Shown here piece after piece: positions 6,000 to 7,449 of a stretch of DNA of 7,449 nucleotides. This DNA comes from Myxococcales bacterium (GTDB lineage Bacteria; Myxococcota; Polyangia; Fen-1088), in the NCBI GenBank assembly GCA_003155465.1, contig PMCR01000516.1, positions 1 through 7,449 of the forward strand, given 5' to 3'. A program made the translations under genes and the position numbers. The notes under the pieces were generated by a model. It ran no database searches, was not told where the DNA came from, and saw nothing but the letters and a program-made list of their open reading frames with translations. Every line of letters begins with the position of its first letter. The first letter of the stretch is position 1.

Positions 6000-6213
6000 G
6001 CTAGGCGTCCGGCAATCGCAGGCACTCTGACGCGAGCGGGCCACGACGGAGATCACTGCCTCCGCTGCCCCTACGGGCCTACCAATCTCGGCCAGCTTCG
6101 GAGCGCATTGCGAACCGTAGCGGATCGGTACGGCTGGCGGTGGAGTACACTCGCCCCATGCAAAAGGCCACCGACACCCAGGCCAGCGCGCGCTGCGTGC
6201 GCTGACGACGAGA

Positions 6214-6218
6214 AAGGA
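6214..6218 (+). promoter_or_regulatory. Ribosome binding site fixing the NUDIX start
   Basis: AAGGA lies 6 bases before GTG 6225. The frame is open further upstream (a GTG-less alternative begins at 6108), but the residues before 6225 are Arg/Pro/Ala-rich and unlike the family, so this site decides the start. Confidence 0.65.
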
Positions 6219-6224
6219 ACCCGC

Positions 6225-6758
6225 GTGGCTGCTCACCGAATACTCGCCGAGACACCTTTCCTTCGCCTGGTGGACCACGACGGCTGGAGCTTCGTGGAAC
6301 GCGCCAATGCGCGCGCGGTGGTGGTAATCGTGCCGTTGACCGCAGAGCGACGGCTCTTGTTCGTCGAGCAGCACCGAGTGCCGGTGGGCCGCAAGGTGAT
6401 CGAGTTTCCCGCTGGCCTGGTGGGCGACGAGCCCGGACGTGAACAGGAAGACTTGATCGATGCCGCGCGACGGGAACTGCTAGAGGAGACCGGCTTCGAG
6501 GCCGCGACGCTGAGCCTGGTCTCCACCAGCGCAACTTCCCCCGGGCTGACCAGCGAGCTGGTCAGATTCGTATTGGCCTCCGACCTCACCAGGGTGGGCG
6601 CAGGCGGCGGCACGCCTTCCGAAGACATCCGCGTGCACGAAGTGCCGCTGCGCGAGGCTCGTGCCTGGCTGAGCGAGCGCGAGCGTCAGGGTACGCTACT
6701 GGCAGCGAAGGTCTTCGCTGGTCTGTACTTCGCGCACGAAGCCTGGGGCCCCGGATAG
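6225..6758 (+). CDS. NUDIX hydrolase, ADP-ribose pyrophosphatase type
   Basis: A 177-residue cytoplasmic enzyme expected to split nucleoside diphosphates linked to another moiety, most likely ADP-ribose or a sugar nucleotide, using Mg2+. The NUDIX box ends with the catalytic helix RELLEETGF (83-91), after KVIEFPAGLVGDEPG. The segment between the box Gly (G64) and RE is 18 residues against 13 in the standard G-x5-E-x7-RE pattern, so the loop GDEPGREQED is expanded. SPGLTSE follows at 105-111, with its Pro 15 residues after the box, the position typical of E. coli-type ADP-ribose pyrophosphatases. LLFVEQHRVPVG (44-55) and the C-terminal VFAGLYFA helix also fit. Start GTG 6225 has a good ribosome site. 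It lies 225 bp after the DsbA-like gene on the same strand, with no clear terminator or promoter between, so co-transcription is possible but functional linkage is not evident. Its stop is 4 bp from that of the convergent OmpA gene. Confidence 0.88.
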   Translation: MAAHRILAETPFLRLVDHDGWSFVERANARAVVVIVPLTAERRLLFVEQHRVPVGRKVIEFPAGLVGDEPGREQEDLIDAARRELLEETGFEAATLSLVSTSATSPGLTSELVRFVLASDLTRVGAGGGTPSEDIRVHEVPLREARAWLSERERQGTLLAAKVFAGLYFAHEAWGPG

Positions 6759-6762
6759 ATCT

Positions 6763-7449
6763 CTACTGGTACAGGAAGATAATCTCGATGCGGTTGTTGC
6801 GGTTGCGATCCTTGCCGCTGGCAATCTGCTCAGCTCCACCCTGGCCGGTGGCCATCACCCGCCTGCTATCGATACCGCGTGACATCAGCGCAGTCTGCAC
6901 CGACTGCGCCCGGGCAAGGGTCAGCGCGAGCAGCGAGCTAGAGTTTCCGCGCGGGTCAGCAAAGCCCACGATCTGCACAGGGTAGTTCTGATAGTCCTTC
7001 TTCTTCATCAGGTTGGCGATCGGTTCGAGCACGGCATCCCGGCCCGGGGCAATCACGCTCTGTTTCTTGGTGAAAAGCTGCTCTGCCGGGATGCTGAGCA
7101 CGATTCTTTGCAAGGCTCCGCGCACATCACGACGAACCTCCACCCCTATGATGGAGCTGGCTTCGCCGACCAGCGCATCGGCGCGCGCCCGGTTGTCGGC
7201 AGCCTTGGTGTTCTCGGCATAGATCGGCTGCGCGATCGCCACCGCCTCCTCGGCCTTCTTCCGGGCAATGTCCGCGCTCATCTGCGCGGCCCGGAAGTCC
7301 TCCTTCTGCATCTCCTGCTGGGCGCGTGCCAAGGTATCGGCAGCGGCTGTGTATGCGGCGTTGGCGTGCTTAGACGCCTGCACCGTGTCGGCCGTCTTGA
7401 GGGCCAGCTCGGCCGCGCTGATCTTGTCGGCGGTTTCGGACTTGTCAGC
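6763..7449 (-). CDS. OmpA-family protein with DUF4398-like helical region, 5' end off window
   Basis: An envelope protein expected to bind peptidoglycan through its OmpA domain. The frame is open to the right edge, giving 228 residues; the N-terminus with its likely lipoprotein or signal sequence is missing. The first 75 or so visible residues are Ala-rich heptad-like helix (SAAELALKTAD, DTLARAQQEMQ, DIARKKAEEAVAIA), matching the DUF4398 region that often precedes OmpA domains. The last 125 residues form the OmpA domain: RIVLSIPAEQLF, VQIVGFADPRG (Asp equivalent to the peptidoglycan-binding Asp, with GFAD in place of GHTD), LTLARAQSVQTALMSRGID, and the terminal NNRIEIIF with the conserved Arg before Ile-Glu. 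An internal GTG at 7381-7383 begins a shorter frame but sits within the helical region, so it is not the real start. Convergent with the NUDIX gene, 4 bp apart. Confidence 0.88.
   Translation of the reverse strand, partial: ADKSETADKISAAELALKTADTVQASKHANAAYTAAADTLARAQQEMQKEDFRAAQMSADIARKKAEEAVAIAQPIYAENTKAADNRARADALVGEASSIIGVEVRRDVRGALQRIVLSIPAEQLFTKKQSVIAPGRDAVLEPIANLMKKKDYQNYPVQIVGFADPRGNSSSLLALTLARAQSVQTALMSRGIDSRRVMATGQGGAEQIASGKDRNRNNRIEIIFLYQ

Noticed and set aside
6146..6151. TACACT as a -10 box for the NUDIX gene.
   Set aside because: No -35-like hexamer at 15-19 bp; the nearest TTGCGA (6108) is 32 bp away.
1..7449. A multi-gene novel system (defence island, secretion locus, biosynthetic cluster, mobile element).
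   Set aside because: Genes lie on alternating strands with unrelated functions, and no recombinase, nuclease, carrier-protein or secretion component is recognisable.

Overview
This is a GC-rich bacterial window with a Myxococcota (or related former Deltaproteobacteria) flavour. That assignment is an inference from gene content: EGF-like repeats joined to HAF-type repeats, a membrane sulfatase carrying a MopE-type DxDxDG/DC metal-binding segment, a DUF4398-plus-OmpA protein and a CPHC DsbA-like protein with a Cys-containing N-terminal helical module. There is no rRNA, tRNA, CRISPR array, integrase or transposase that I can recognise.

Layout. (1) 2-1267 (+) is the 3' part of a secreted protein: nearly identical 38-residue EGF modules, encoded by a 114-bp DNA tandem repeat, followed by seven S-x-(D/N)-G-x-x-(V/I)-(V/A)-G repeats that should form a beta-propeller. 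(2) 1316-4230 (-) is a tight convergent block: a 712-residue membrane-anchored alkaline-phosphatase/sulfatase-superfamily protein, preceded with an ATGA overlap by a 166-codon MFS remnant, preceded with no gap (TGA then ATG) by the tail of a BNR/Asp-box-like repeat protein. The MFS reading frame looks like the first four helices of a YbfB/YjiJ-type transporter joined in frame to its last helix. The upstream half of the block therefore appears to be decaying while the sulfatase stays open. (3) 4231-5060 is poorly coding: one unrecognised short ORF (+), a possible terminator after it, a good sigma70-like promoter and a GC-rich leader with a perfect hairpin. (4) 5061-5999 (+) is an exported DsbA-family oxidoreductase and 6225-6758 (+) a NUDIX hydrolase of the ADP-ribose pyrophosphatase type. 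(5) 6763-7449 (-) is the C-terminal part of an OmpA-family envelope protein, cut by the window end.

Most of these products act in the envelope or outside the cell: Cys-rich EGF protein, sulfatase with paired cysteines in its MopE segment, disulfide oxidoreductase, peptidoglycan-binding OmpA. I see no operon linking them all and no clear multi-gene system such as a defence island or biosynthetic cluster. The most interesting signals are the EGF/seven-repeat architecture, the in-frame-deleted MFS gene coupled to the sulfatase, the sulfatase lacking the usual Cys nucleophile motif, and the CcmH-like module in front of the DsbA domain.
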